A stretch of 64,000 nt of DNA. Origin: Enterocytospora artemiae. Its lineage: Eukaryota; Microsporidia. Both the position numbers and the translations under genes were made by a program. This document shows positions 10,008 through 19,942 of this stretch, in pieces. Below the pieces are notes generated by a model, which did no database searches, was not told the origin of the DNA, and was given only the letters and a program-made list of their open reading frames with translations. The stretch is taken from positions 496,001 through 560,000 of the forward strand of contig JASNGC010000002.1 of the NCBI GenBank assembly GCA_038659295.1. Reading direction: 5' to 3'. The first letter of the stretch is position 1, and each line of letters begins with the position of its first letter.

Positions 10008-10979
10008 TTAGTAGAGCTTGATCAATTTATTGATGTATTGCTCACATCTCTTTGCTGCTATACACCCAGAAGATGCTGCGGTAATAGCTTGTCTATAAAC
10101 AAAATCTTGAACATCTCCGCATGCAAAAAGTCCCTCTACGGATGTTTCCATGTTCTTGTTGGTTTTAACATATCCATTACTATGTAGTTCAACCATATAC
10201 TGTTCATCATTTGATCTCAAACAGTTAGTGTTTGGAGTGTGCCCGATACCAAAAAACAGCCCATCCAATGTAAGATCTATGATTTCCTTGGTTTCGGTAT
10301 TCTCCAATTTGACACTGGAAAGCTGATCAGTGCCATGTGCAGACTTAAGAACATAGGGTGTTAATACTTTCATGTTTGGTGTATTCATTACCCGTTCAAC
10401 CTTGTCTGCTCTAGCCCTAAATTCATTTCTACGGTGAATTACATATACTTTTGAGCAAATATTTGAGAGAAATAGTGATTCTTCCATAGCAGTATCACCC
10501 CCACCTATTACAGCACATTCTTGATCCATGAAGAACGCACCATCACAGACAGCACATGCACTTATTCCATTGGTCCAAAATTCATCTGTACCTGGAACGT
10601 GCAGTCTCTTAGCAGATGCTCCAGTGGCAATAATTACAGAATAGGCGTAATAAGATGTGTCCTTATCTTTGAGCACAAAGATCCCGCCTTCCTTTTTTAA
10701 ACTGACCACAAACTTCCCAATAATCTGAATGCCCAAATCAAGTGCTTGCTTTTTCATATTTTTCATTAAATCTGGGCCCATTGTTCCACTGGGAAATCCG
10801 GGATAATTATCCACTTTGGTGGTTGTTGTCAATTGTCCACCTGGACCAATCCCATCAGAAAATTCGCCCTCAAATAAAACAGGACTGTAGTTTTTTAGAA
10901 ATATCGCAGCTGTATATGCAGCTGGACCACTTCCAATTATGACTGCCTTAATAACCTTCTGAGGAATATCTGCAACCAT
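10008..10979 (-). CDS. TRR1: Thioredoxin reductase (NADPH), low-Mr type
   Basis: FAD-dependent enzyme that uses NADPH to reduce thioredoxin, central to cytosolic redox defence. The N-terminal FAD motif is VIIGSGPAAYTAAI. The redox-active pair sits in SACAVCDGA, Cys142 and Cys145. An NADPH-binding motif GGGDTAMEES follows, then the second FAD segment GLFACGDVQD and QAITAASSGCIAA. At 323 residues it is the normal length for the fungal/bacterial low-molecular-weight enzyme. CCC abuts the ATG at 10979; an extra six-codon extension starts at TTG and is rejected. A convergent SLC41 gene lies downstream. The assignment is unambiguous. Confidence 0.96.
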   Translation of the reverse strand: MVADIPQKVIKAVIIGSGPAAYTAAIFLKNYSPVLFEGEFSDGIGPGGQLTTTTKVDNYPGFPSGTMGPDLMKNMKKQALDLGIQIIGKFVVSLKKEGGIFVLKDKDTSYYAYSVIIATGASAKRLHVPGTDEFWTNGISACAVCDGAFFMDQECAVIGGGDTAMEESLFLSNICSKVYVIHRRNEFRARADKVERVMNTPNMKVLTPYVLKSAHGTDQLSSVKLENTETKEIIDLTLDGLFFGIGHTPNTNCLRSNDEQYMVELHSNGYVKTNKNMETSVEGLFACGDVQDFVYRQAITAASSGCIAAKRCEQYINKLIKLY

Positions 10980-10982
10980 GGG
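10980..10982 (-). promoter_or_regulatory. CCC start signal of thioredoxin reductase
   Basis: Minus-strand CCC directly abuts the ATG, fixing MVADIP as the N terminus. Confidence 0.75.
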
Positions 10983-11036
10983 CAAAAATATTTCCAAAAA
11001 ATGTATGGATCAACGCATGAAACTATATTCAAAAAT

Positions 11037-12653
11037 TTATTTCAGAACTTTCGAGCTGATTTCCAACTCCTGAATCAAACATCTATGTTCATCCAGAAAC
11101 TCTATATCTAAAGAGAGAAAATTCTCTCTAATCAAATTTATGTTTTGAACTGTTGGATAACATCGTATTATGGCCGATGCAAAATGAGAATAATAGGCAT
11201 CTTTTGTGGCTATCATTCTTCGCAAAATTTGTGGCAGGAAATTTCCCAAGCATGGGACTCGCTTCACAAACTTTGAAAGGCTTCTTTTCTGCTGGTTTAA
11301 GTGATCATTTGCCAGGTCTTTCTCTTCGACAGTATCCTGAATACTTTTTGTTACCTTGAAATTAATATCGGGTTTTATTTTCAAAAAATAGTCAAATACT
11401 TCAGGTGTTTTAATCAAGACAAAATTTATAAATTCCTTACATAATGTTTTAGATGGATTGCTATAGAGAATAGTATTCGTGTAGAAAATGGCCAGTTGGA
11501 CTTCTATCTGAGTTTCTTCTTTTATAAGTTCATGTTTATAATCCATAGCTTCAAAATTTAAATTTTGAGCATTCAATAATCTATATGAGTCGGTTTTATC
11601 GATGAAAAGAGCACATATTGGAATATACACCCGAAGTATTCGATGTTCTAAAGGGAGTGCAAGGGGACTCATAACAAATTTCATCCGATTTGTATGAACG
11701 ATCTGATCAACTGATTTCCACTCTGGAAACATTCTATTGAAGTGAATAGCCTTATTTCTAATTTCAATAAAGTTAGAAGTCTCTATTGTATGTTTTATAT
11801 CATTTATAGTCGAAAATCTGGAGGTTTTATGGATACTTAATGAACAACCATCAAAGCCTAGAACACTTCTATCGGAAATAATTAGTCTATTACATGTTTC
11901 AAAGGCTTGCTGGTAAGGAATATCTGTAGTACTATCGAATATGGCAAATGGATGATCAGTACCCTTAAGAATTTTTAGTTTAAGAGGAGTCAGTGATACA
12001 GTATCCAAAGACTTTCTAAAATCTTCTCCAATGTGAGATATAACCAAGGAAATAAAGTCCTGGTCGATGTATGAAATATTGTGAACAGAGATTTCTAAAT
12101 CTAATACCACTTGAACGAGTTTTTCAAAAACATTAGAGAAATTTCCTGGACCTTTATTTTCTAATAAATAATATCTCAAAAGTTTGCAGATTTTACAATT
12201 CGATTTGTTACAAATCGTAGAATTCACTTGGGATGGTTCTACACACTCAGAACATTTCGAATGGCAAGTGTTTCCCAAATAGTCATATTGGACTTTATCG
12301 GTAGAACAATCATCCTGAGACATTCCAATAAGCAAAGGTGGCTTCTCTCGTTCATCCCATAAAACCTGAGGTGTGTTGGCGAACTTTGCCTTGTAAAACT
12401 CATCTTCACTCAAATATATGCTCAAATGTTGGAAGATGAGAGATTTCACAATGGCATAACTTTCCAAAATCATATGAAATTGGATGCTAATTTCGGCTGA
12501 AATATATTCGTGAAATAAAATACTGAAATAGAAATTTAGAGTTGGAATATCTCTACAAATATCAAAGGCATTAAGTATTGACTCCCTAATGGAACCATTA
12601 TGCTTATTTTCATACAGATATTTGATATTTTTCGCTTGTAAAGACTGGATCAT
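11037..12653 (-). CDS. Hypothetical protein with Cys cluster
   Basis: A 538-residue protein that I cannot place. The N-terminal 90 residues are helical. A cysteine/histidine cluster (CHSKCSECVEPS then ICNKSNCKICKLL) lies near residues 132-160 and may bind zinc. The central part mixes strands and helices, with a motif AIHFNRMFPEWKSVDQ. The C terminus is helical with a basic patch. No membrane span or signal peptide is seen. CCC lies at -5 to -7. It is head-to-tail between TOP2 (about 100 bases) and thioredoxin reductase (57 bases), but that order suggests no shared pathway. A nuclear or trafficking scaffold is conceivable. Confidence 0.6.
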   Translation of the reverse strand: MIQSLQAKNIKYLYENKHNGSIRESILNAFDICRDIPTLNFYFSILFHEYISAEISIQFHMILESYAIVKSLIFQHLSIYLSEDEFYKAKFANTPQVLWDEREKPPLLIGMSQDDCSTDKVQYDYLGNTCHSKCSECVEPSQVNSTICNKSNCKICKLLRYYLLENKGPGNFSNVFEKLVQVVLDLEISVHNISYIDQDFISLVISHIGEDFRKSLDTVSLTPLKLKILKGTDHPFAIFDSTTDIPYQQAFETCNRLIISDRSVLGFDGCSLSIHKTSRFSTINDIKHTIETSNFIEIRNKAIHFNRMFPEWKSVDQIVHTNRMKFVMSPLALPLEHRILRVYIPICALFIDKTDSYRLLNAQNLNFEAMDYKHELIKEETQIEVQLAIFYTNTILYSNPSKTLCKEFINFVLIKTPEVFDYFLKIKPDINFKVTKSIQDTVEEKDLANDHLNQQKRSLSKFVKRVPCLGNFLPQILRRMIATKDAYYSHFASAIIRCYPTVQNINLIRENFLSLDIEFLDEHRCLIQELEISSKVLK

Positions 12654-12755
12654 TTTAGGGCAACTACAAAAAAGCTACATATAAAATTCACTGCAACATC
12701 GATAAGAATATTGCACAAGGATGTTTAAACCCACGAAACAAGCATATAAAATAAA

Positions 12756-12761
12756 TTTATT
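12756..12761 (-). terminator. Poly(A) signal overlapping TOP2 stop
   Basis: Minus-strand AATAAA overlaps the TAA stop codon of topoisomerase II, implying a very short 3' untranslated region. Confidence 0.55.
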
Positions 12762-15700
12762 CTATATTTTTATATTTTGTCCATGGCTCATCCGAGTTAT
12801 TTAGTTCTGAACTGCTACCTATAAAGTTATCTCGAGCAATACTATCACTAGACTCAGACAATAATTCACCTGCAGAAACTTTCTTTCCAGCTTGGATCGT
12901 CACTGTTTTCTTAGATCTTTTTGAAGAGTCCAATCCTTCTGATATTCCAAAAGAACCTGACTTCTTAGAACCCATATTTGACTCTTTTTTTATTGAATTA
13001 TCAGCCACACTCTTGGTGGTTGTATTTGAAATCTTTTTAATCGTAGAAGATTTTACTCCGTTTGATCTACTAGATGATGCTTTTTTTCCCACATCCTTTG
13101 AACTCAGGTCTACTCTTTGACCATTTTTTTTAATTTTTGATCTATTTTTGGTTTTTTCCTTTAATTCCCTATCATATTCCTTTGTTTCCGCATCCATCAT
13201 CCTTAGAAACTCCATTTCAAAAATATTCAAATCCTCAATCCACATTTCCTTAATCTGTCTCTTTTCAAGATTATCATATTCAGCCTTCTTTTTTTCACAC
13301 TCCTCGATAATTTTCTCCATTCTCTCTTTGGTCAGGGAACTAATTTTCATTCCCAGCAAGTACTCAAAGTTGTCCAGTCTTTCATACCCATCCTTCTCTA
13401 GATCATGAATAACTTCAGCTGTCAATCTTTTATGAACAACAAGCCTTCCAGATGTAACGGCTTTAATAAATCGGGCTTTATTTTCAGCCTTTACCAGCTC
13501 ATCTCTCAAGGTGGCTAGCCTGTTCTCCTTTCTAAACTGATAATACTCCAGACGAACATGGTAAAATTCAGCAATTATCTCCAATGGAGATGAATACCTC
13601 TTAATTTTCCCATTTTTATCAAAACAGACCATGTTACTCGTGGATAAAGATGTGGATAGTTTCAAGTTAAATGTCTTTATTGGTGAAATTAGAAAATCAA
13701 CCGTCTTTTCAGTGAAATTCTCCTTGAAATGCTTAATGGTTCCATTTGACAATGAAGCCTCCAAATATTCCTTATAATTTTGTGTCCATGTCCCAATCGG
13801 CAACTCCATCACCGAAATATCGGTCCCACATTCCTCCGCTACTCCATTTACTAAAAACTTGTTACTGGACTGTTTAGTTATCTCACCCCTAAAGTTCCTA
13901 TACCAAGGAATCATTTCAACCAACTCTCTCCCCTCAATTAAATTCCTAATATTGGCTACAATATCTAATGGATTATAGTTGGGAATATTTGTAGACCAGC
14001 CAGTTCCAATTCCATCTGCTCCATTAACCAATACCATTGGAATTATGGGCACATAATGTTCAGGTTCGATACTCAGATTATCCTCGAAATTATATCTTAA
14101 AACAGGATCATCAAATTCATTGAATATCAATCTTGTAATAGGATTTAAGTTTGTGTAAATGTATCTTGGACTGGCTGCATCCTTGCCTCCCTGAAGTCTG
14201 GAGCCAAAGGATCCCAATGGCAAAAGCAAGTTGATGTTATTGGAGCCTACAAAGTCATGTGCTAGATTAATAATTGTCATACACAGGGACTGTTCTCCAT
14301 GATGGTATGCAGAGTGCTCACTAACATAACCAACCAATTGTGCAACTTTTATTTCACTCTTCAAGTTTCTTTTAAAACACGAAAAGATAACTTTTCTTTG
14401 CCCAGGCTTGAATCCATCAATAACACTGGGAATGCTCCTAATATTATCAGCTGTAGAAAAAAGTATCAATTCTCTATTGACGAAATCTGTTATAGAAATA
14501 TTCTTTACGCTCTGATCCAAGTAAGTTCCAGGCTCAAACTCAGACAGCCAATGCTTTCGATCATCAGCTTTTTTCTTATTGAATGCAAGATCTATCAACT
14601 CTTTATCAGAATCGGTCATTGTCATAAAATTCTTCACGTGGATATCTAGATTGCTAAAGTAATACTTGGCATCTTTAGGGGTAGACGTACCCAAACCTTT
14701 GTAATACTTGATGCTCCATCCAGTTATTCCATTGGCTTCATTTTGTTCTTTAAAAGATTCATACTCTGGAATTGTAAAGAAATCCCTGGTTTCATTCCGT
14801 CTTGTGGCCCTAATAATGGGTGTGATGAATTCCTGAAGAAATTCGGGAATCTTCAGGAGTGACGGAAAAAAATGATCCAAAAAGTTTATAATCAGCCCCT
14901 TGATATGAGATCCGTCGTGATCCTGATCAGTCATGATCATAATGTGGCCATATCTCAAGCTCGATGCGTCTGTATAGATCTTTCCATGCTGAAGACCCAG
15001 GATTTTCTTTAAATTGGATATTTCCATGTTTTCTACAATTTGGGTATGATTGGCCTCACGAACATTCAGCAATTTACCTCTAAGCGGAAACACACCATAT
15101 TTTTCTCTACCAACCACACCTAGCCCAGCAACAACTAATGTCTTTGCAGAATCCCCCTCCGTAAGTATTATGGTGCATTCTCCACTTCTTTTGGTTCCTG
15201 CCAAACTCGCATCTTCTAGCTTTGCAATGCCCGTCAATCTAGTAGTTTTGACACCATCGGTTTTCTTTAACTGGCTTGCTTGCTTGGCTTTGGAAAACAT
15301 GATTACTTTCTCCACAATCTCTGTTCCCTTGGCAATATCCTTGACGAAATCATCGACTGGTAAGCATTTTGATCCAAAGGATGATATTTTGAGGGTAAGA
15401 TTCTCTTTCGTTTGAGAATCAAATGATGGGTTTTCAATCAGACAGTTTATGAAGATAAACAAACTGTTTTTCACGTGCAGGGGCTTCACTATAACGCTTT
15501 TGTCCTTCCGTTTAATAATACTTGAAATGGGCTCCATTATCTGGTCAATAACGTGGTTAACATGTGTTCCTCCTTTTGATGTGCTGATAGAATTTACAAA
15601 GGAAACGTGTGTAAACTGTTCGTTGGCAATTGTACAGGCCAGCTCCCAACGGTCATTAATAACCTTGTGAACAACCTTTTGTCCTTCTGGAATATATAAT

Positions 15701-16431
15701 TTAACATAATCTACAAAGCTACCCACCTTCAGCCTTACTCCGTTCAGGTATACCTTAATGTTTTTAACTGTTCCACACATATCGTATACACGTTTCTTAA
15801 GCAACCCAATAATATCTTTATCCAGATGTTCCATACTAAATCTTTTAAAGTCCGGTGTAAAGGTTATCTTTGTGTATTCTTCCTTTCCTCCAGAAGTTAT
15901 TTTTGGAGGTTCGATAACGGACATATTGTCTGTAAATCTCTGGAGATACTTTTGGCCCCTTGAATTTGTCTCCACAATAAACTCCTTGCTGAAAATATTG
16001 CAAAGCTTGGCTCCATAACCATTTCTACCTCCCGTGACTTTTTTTTCTTTGTCATCATAGTTACTAGAGGTGAGCAGGTGCCCAAAAATCAGCTCTGGAA
16101 TGTATACCTTCTCCTTGGAGTGAATTTCTATCGGTATTCCACGACCATTGTTATAAATAGATATTTGATTTTCCGAAATATCAACCTTGATGATTGTCAT
16201 GGAAGGATCCCTTATTTTGTTATCTGCTGCATTAACTAGTATTTCATCGAATATTTTATATAACCCTGGAACAAAAGAGATAGACTTCTGAACTATCATT
16301 TGCTTCAAATCATCCCAAATATACATTGGCTGTGTGTCAAGCTCGACAGATCCAACATAGGTATCCGGACGAAGCAAAATATGTTCTTTTGGAGTCTTTT
16401 TTTGGTATGTTTCTTCAATAGTCTTTGCCAT
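12757..16431 (-). CDS. TOP2: DNA topoisomerase II
   Basis: ATP-dependent type IIA topoisomerase that passes one duplex through another to decatenate and relax chromosomes. The GHKL ATPase is N-terminal (IFDEILVNAADN, NGRGIPIEIH, GGRNGYGAKLCN). The Toprim region follows with LTEGDSAKTLVV and the metal-binding MTDQDHDGSH. The breakage-reunion domain carries the active-site tyrosine in AASPRYIYTNL, residue 757. The last 150 residues are a Ser/Lys-rich regulatory tail. At 1224 residues it is shorter than yeast Top2, mainly in the tail. The start is the ATG at 16431, preceded by CCC at -3 to -5; a nine-residue extension from an upstream codon is rejected. Confidence 0.97.
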   Translation of the reverse strand: MAKTIEETYQKKTPKEHILLRPDTYVGSVELDTQPMYIWDDLKQMIVQKSISFVPGLYKIFDEILVNAADNKIRDPSMTIIKVDISENQISIYNNGRGIPIEIHSKEKVYIPELIFGHLLTSSNYDDKEKKVTGGRNGYGAKLCNIFSKEFIVETNSRGQKYLQRFTDNMSVIEPPKITSGGKEEYTKITFTPDFKRFSMEHLDKDIIGLLKKRVYDMCGTVKNIKVYLNGVRLKVGSFVDYVKLYIPEGQKVVHKVINDRWELACTIANEQFTHVSFVNSISTSKGGTHVNHVIDQIMEPISSIIKRKDKSVIVKPLHVKNSLFIFINCLIENPSFDSQTKENLTLKISSFGSKCLPVDDFVKDIAKGTEIVEKVIMFSKAKQASQLKKTDGVKTTRLTGIAKLEDASLAGTKRSGECTIILTEGDSAKTLVVAGLGVVGREKYGVFPLRGKLLNVREANHTQIVENMEISNLKKILGLQHGKIYTDASSLRYGHIMIMTDQDHDGSHIKGLIINFLDHFFPSLLKIPEFLQEFITPIIRATRRNETRDFFTIPEYESFKEQNEANGITGWSIKYYKGLGTSTPKDAKYYFSNLDIHVKNFMTMTDSDKELIDLAFNKKKADDRKHWLSEFEPGTYLDQSVKNISITDFVNRELILFSTADNIRSIPSVIDGFKPGQRKVIFSCFKRNLKSEIKVAQLVGYVSEHSAYHHGEQSLCMTIINLAHDFVGSNNINLLLPLGSFGSRLQGGKDAASPRYIYTNLNPITRLIFNEFDDPVLRYNFEDNLSIEPEHYVPIIPMVLVNGADGIGTGWSTNIPNYNPLDIVANIRNLIEGRELVEMIPWYRNFRGEITKQSSNKFLVNGVAEECGTDISVMELPIGTWTQNYKEYLEASLSNGTIKHFKENFTEKTVDFLISPIKTFNLKLSTSLSTSNMVCFDKNGKIKRYSSPLEIIAEFYHVRLEYYQFRKENRLATLRDELVKAENKARFIKAVTSGRLVVHKRLTAEVIHDLEKDGYERLDNFEYLLGMKISSLTKERMEKIIEECEKKKAEYDNLEKRQIKEMWIEDLNIFEMEFLRMMDAETKEYDRELKEKTKNRSKIKKNGQRVDLSSKDVGKKASSSRSNGVKSSTIKKISNTTTKSVADNSIKKESNMGSKKSGSFGISEGLDSSKRSKKTVTIQAGKKVSAGELLSESSDSIARDNFIGSSSELNNSDEPWTKYKNIE

Positions 16432-16433
16432 AT

Positions 16434-16436
16434 GGG
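16434..16436 (-). promoter_or_regulatory. CCC start signal of TOP2
   Basis: Minus-strand CCCAT-ATG arrangement. It decides between the ATG at 16431 (MAKTIEE) and the longer frame. Confidence 0.7.
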
Positions 16437-16793
16437 TTGAGAAATTATAAAATCTCAAGTAAAAACAATAAAAAATTAATATTGGAGATGATAAAAAACT
16501 TGAATTACCTGTGGTTGATAGTATGCAAAGGAGAAACAGATTATTTGCAGTGCAGGATGATTATAGATATGATCATTTATAAGCAAAACCAAAAAATACA
16601 TTAAGCTGCTATCTTTGTATAGTTAATATGCAAAAATAGTTTATATCGGTGGTTGATGTTAACTATCTACAACGTACATGTGTTAAAAAACAATGAAAAT
16701 CCAGTACAATATTCACGCAGAACAAGCCTTCAAAAACCTCATACAAAGATGGAAACAATTTTATTAACTTCAATAACTATAGAAATATATATT
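16437..16793. other. Intergenic spacer
   Basis: About 360 bases upstream of TOP2 and downstream of the 16794-17360 gene. AT-rich; no further reading frame with a start signal, no RNA gene seen. Confidence 0.5.
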
Positions 16794-17360
16794 TCAATCA
16801 AAATTTGATTTTTTGATCATTTCGTGAACTTTGGCAATTCTTTTCTTGTTTTCCATCCTATCCTCTATTTTCTTTTTATACTTTTGCAGTGCAATGTCCT
16901 TGGCGATTTTTTTAATTTTCTTCTTAATTCTCCTCTTATTTTTTAAATAAACTCTTTTAACTGATGTATTTAACTCACCACATCCAGCTGATGGAGCCCC
17001 AGAATCCTTAGTATCACTCAATCCATTACACACTCTAGGTGTCTCAAAATCTTTGGGGTTACATTCCTTGAGACCAAACACTTCAAACGCACCTCTCCTA
17101 CCAACAAATTTTTTGCCATACTGCTGAAACAATTCTGTATCGTCTCTCAATAAGTTTTTGATCTCATTCACATAGATCGGCTCTCCCTCGTAACTTAAAA
17201 ATATTCTCAAAATATTTTTCAGATTTTCTTCACTGATTTCAGACAAGTTTTTTGTGAAAATAAATGCCAATTCCAAATATTCTTTACGTGACAACTCCCC
17301 AGCTTTAAGTTGCTCCAGGAATGATTGGATCGATTCGTCATTTGGAACATCTAAGTCCAT
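16794..17360 (-). CDS. Hypothetical basic protein
   Basis: A 188-residue protein of unknown function. Residues 1-75 are acidic and helical (FLEQLKAGELSRKEYLELAF). A middle motif KKFVGRRGAFEVFGLKE is followed by a Ser/Gly/Cys-rich linker. The last 60 residues are an almost unbroken Lys/Arg-rich helix (KNKRRIKKKIKKIAKDIALQ), suggesting nucleic-acid or ribosome contact and nuclear or nucleolar location. CCC at -4 to -6 from the ATG supports the start. Nothing in the sequence identifies a family. Confidence 0.65.
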   Translation of the reverse strand: MDLDVPNDESIQSFLEQLKAGELSRKEYLELAFIFTKNLSEISEENLKNILRIFLSYEGEPIYVNEIKNLLRDDTELFQQYGKKFVGRRGAFEVFGLKECNPKDFETPRVCNGLSDTKDSGAPSAGCGELNTSVKRVYLKNKRRIKKKIKKIAKDIALQKYKKKIEDRMENKKRIAKVHEMIKKSNFD

Positions 17361-17720
17361 CTAGGGCTAAAAGTAGATTATTTTCTTTAGAATTTTGATA
17401 CAATACGTTTTGGATTAAACTGTGAAAAAATGACGCAATTGTCAAAATACAAGATATTTGTTAAACTTATGTTGTTGCGTAACCGTTGCATTTATATCAT
17501 TAACAAATATATCAAATTTCTAATGATTTAACATTTCCTAGAGAATCGTGCAGTTATAGTGATAGACTAGCCTCTTAATGACTTATACTTTTCCATGGCT
17601 GCAGTTGGAGATATTAAATCCTTTTCACCACGATCAATACTAGTAAAACAGATATATTCAAGCACAATTTGATTAATAAAATAGGGTTTTAGAATTTACA
17701 ATTTATTGAGGTTACCTGAA
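17361..17720. other. Intergenic spacer
   Basis: About 360 bases between two minus-strand genes, AT-rich. No reading frame with a start signal and no RNA seen. Confidence 0.5.
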
Positions 17721-19490
17721 CTAAATCTCTTCTAAGGTATCAGCACCTAAGTTAATTAGGTTCTGTTCAAAAAACTTTTCATTAAAGAAATCGTTGATTT
17801 GCTTTCCATTTTCTCGCAGCTTGATACTGCTGGCCTCATCCCCAAATGGTATGTCAATAATGTCGGTAACTCTTGAGGAATGCGTACCATTGGTCTTAAC
17901 ATACTCTATCACCTTCATTACACCATATGAATTGAATATTTCAATTACTACAAAAAAGTTTGCTATAACGATAAAAGCAACCTCAATTGGCCTGAACAAA
18001 GAAAAAACATTCGAACTTATGCACTTTAGCAGTATACCAAGGGCCAATATTGTTGGGAATAAATCCTCTTTAATATTAATTTTTACAACATTATTTCTAA
18101 TATCTCCCTTCCACAAGCATTGTCTACTCTTTCTAAATCCCTCAAAGAAAGTAGTTTTTTTCAAAACAATATAGAAGTATGAACATCGATCGTCCTCCAG
18201 ACATTCCAACGGATATTTTCCCTCGAAAGCAATTCCTTTGAATATTTTACATACCAGTTGTCTGATAAGATTGCCAAGAATAATAAAAGGCTTGACCAGA
18301 GCAGCAACACGACTAGTAAAAATGAACTCTCCCAGTTCCCAATCCATTTTTGGAGAGTCCTTGTAAATATAAGAGCTCAGATATTTCGTAATAAATGCTC
18401 TTGATATGTAGCAGATTATATATGAGGCATATAGAACATAAAATGTGGAGAACAGTAGATTGAATCCTCCAGATGTTGGAAAATTGTGCAACCGAATCAT
18501 AAAGGCCTTGAATGATACGAGAAGAAACACCACAAACAATTGTATGTAGAATTTAAATGTAAAATGGAACAGAGAGTCACCTGTTTCCTTAACAAGTTTT
18601 GGCCCTGGATTGTTAAAATACACACGCTCCAGAAACGTGGGGTGCTGGTTTGGAGTTTTGATTAAACCGCCTTCATTTTCTGAATTGTAAACACCAGTCT
18701 GAGGGAAATCGCACGATATCGCCGAATTAGATAGGTTTTTATCAAAATCATTTTCATCGATACACACTTGGGGGTTAATTTCGCTTAAAAATTGTTCTGA
18801 CATTTCATCATCAGAAATATGGTTTCTGGGTGTATCATTTTTCTGAGAAATGTCTTCTTCCAAGCAGTGATCATCTTCAGATGTATTCCTATGAACAGAA
18901 GTAGCTTGGGATCCATCTGCTATGTCTATGCTATTTGTAGACGGTTCAATATCTCCAAAGCCCATGTTTTCTGTTGAAGCATCCATCTGAGACATACTAC
19001 CTTCACTTTCAAGCATTCCATTACTTTCTAAGGTTTTAGAGTTTCTACAATTTTTGGTAGTGTAGTATACCTTGTTTACTGCAAAGAAAATGAATAAAAA
19101 CAGAAGTATATTGGAATAGAATTTAGAAAAGGCAATTTGAAGCTCGTAGAGCAATGCATTTGCGGCAAGAAAGTATGCAAGGCAGAAATAGGCCACAATA
19201 TTGATGCTATACAGAATTAGTGACAACACAACAGAGACAAATACAAACAGCATGATTAGTGCATATTCGGTGAGAAAGAACTTCAGAACGACACCTAAGG
19301 ATAGTAGTTGTTGGCTATTTTGAATTTTTATGTCTTTAAGACACTCGTCCAGATTAATCAGAAGATTAAACTTAAAGAGATGTATGAAATAATTCTTCAG
19401 TGAAAACTTGTCAAAAACAGCAGTAATTAATGGTGATAAAAAAAATACCCAAGAATCTGTAATTAATCTGTTGAACTGACTATTCCTCAT
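17721..19490 (-). CDS. Hypothetical multi-pass membrane protein
   Basis: A 589-residue membrane protein that I do not recognise. There are two membrane blocks. The first, about residues 55-150, has three to four spans (ALIMLFVFVSVVLSLILYS is one). The second, about 310-400 and 475-530, has four to five. Between them lies a hydrophilic, acidic Ser/Asp/Asn-rich loop of about 140 residues. A conserved-looking segment WELGEFIFTSRVAALVKPF precedes the last block, and the C terminus is soluble. CCCC lies about 14 bases upstream of the ATG. I considered nuclear-envelope NDC1 and choline-transporter-like proteins, but see no decisive motif. Confidence 0.6.
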   Translation of the reverse strand: MRNSQFNRLITDSWVFFLSPLITAVFDKFSLKNYFIHLFKFNLLINLDECLKDIKIQNSQQLLSLGVVLKFFLTEYALIMLFVFVSVVLSLILYSINIVAYFCLAYFLAANALLYELQIAFSKFYSNILLFLFIFFAVNKVYYTTKNCRNSKTLESNGMLESEGSMSQMDASTENMGFGDIEPSTNSIDIADGSQATSVHRNTSEDDHCLEEDISQKNDTPRNHISDDEMSEQFLSEINPQVCIDENDFDKNLSNSAISCDFPQTGVYNSENEGGLIKTPNQHPTFLERVYFNNPGPKLVKETGDSLFHFTFKFYIQLFVVFLLVSFKAFMIRLHNFPTSGGFNLLFSTFYVLYASYIICYISRAFITKYLSSYIYKDSPKMDWELGEFIFTSRVAALVKPFIILGNLIRQLVCKIFKGIAFEGKYPLECLEDDRCSYFYIVLKKTTFFEGFRKSRQCLWKGDIRNNVVKINIKEDLFPTILALGILLKCISSNVFSLFRPIEVAFIVIANFFVVIEIFNSYGVMKVIEYVKTNGTHSSRVTDIIDIPFGDEASSIKLRENGKQINDFFNEKFFEQNLINLGADTLEEI

Positions 19491-19942
19491 TTTTACTTTA
19501 AGGGGCTTTAAAATTTTTGTTTTTATAACATATCGAAATTGTATTTCCAGTTAACAAGAGTTTAAGAATTATGTCATATGATTGAATATTGATGTCAAGA
19601 TTATTGTTTTCATGAACCATGCCTTCACTACTAATTTACCATATTAATAAATAATCACTCCATAAAAGATGTTAACGCTCAGTATACTTTTCTTGGAATA
19701 GTTTTACTCTAATCTAGGATCACCCAGTAGCATATGCAAGTGAATCTTGAGAAGTCCCCAGGGCCTATCTAAATTTCAAGCCTCTTGCCTAACTAATCTT
19801 AACTTAATTTGATAGAATATGCATCAATAATGAAAATTTGGCATCCTACGTAGGGTACTGTGCTCAAAGGCATAAAGTAATTAATGTGGTATATTTTCAC
19901 AATATCAAGTGTTTTAGAATTTTTAAAAATTTTCATCTTCAA
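19491..19942. other. Divergent promoter region
   Basis: About 450 bases between the divergently transcribed membrane-protein gene and DIM1. It holds the CCCC signal of the former and an AAAATTTTC element before DIM1. A CCC-preceded ATG near 19733 opens only 12 codons. No RNA gene seen. Confidence 0.5.

Noticed and set aside
17721..19490. Assignment as NDC1 or a choline-transporter-like protein
   Set aside because: Topology is loosely compatible, but no diagnostic motif was found.
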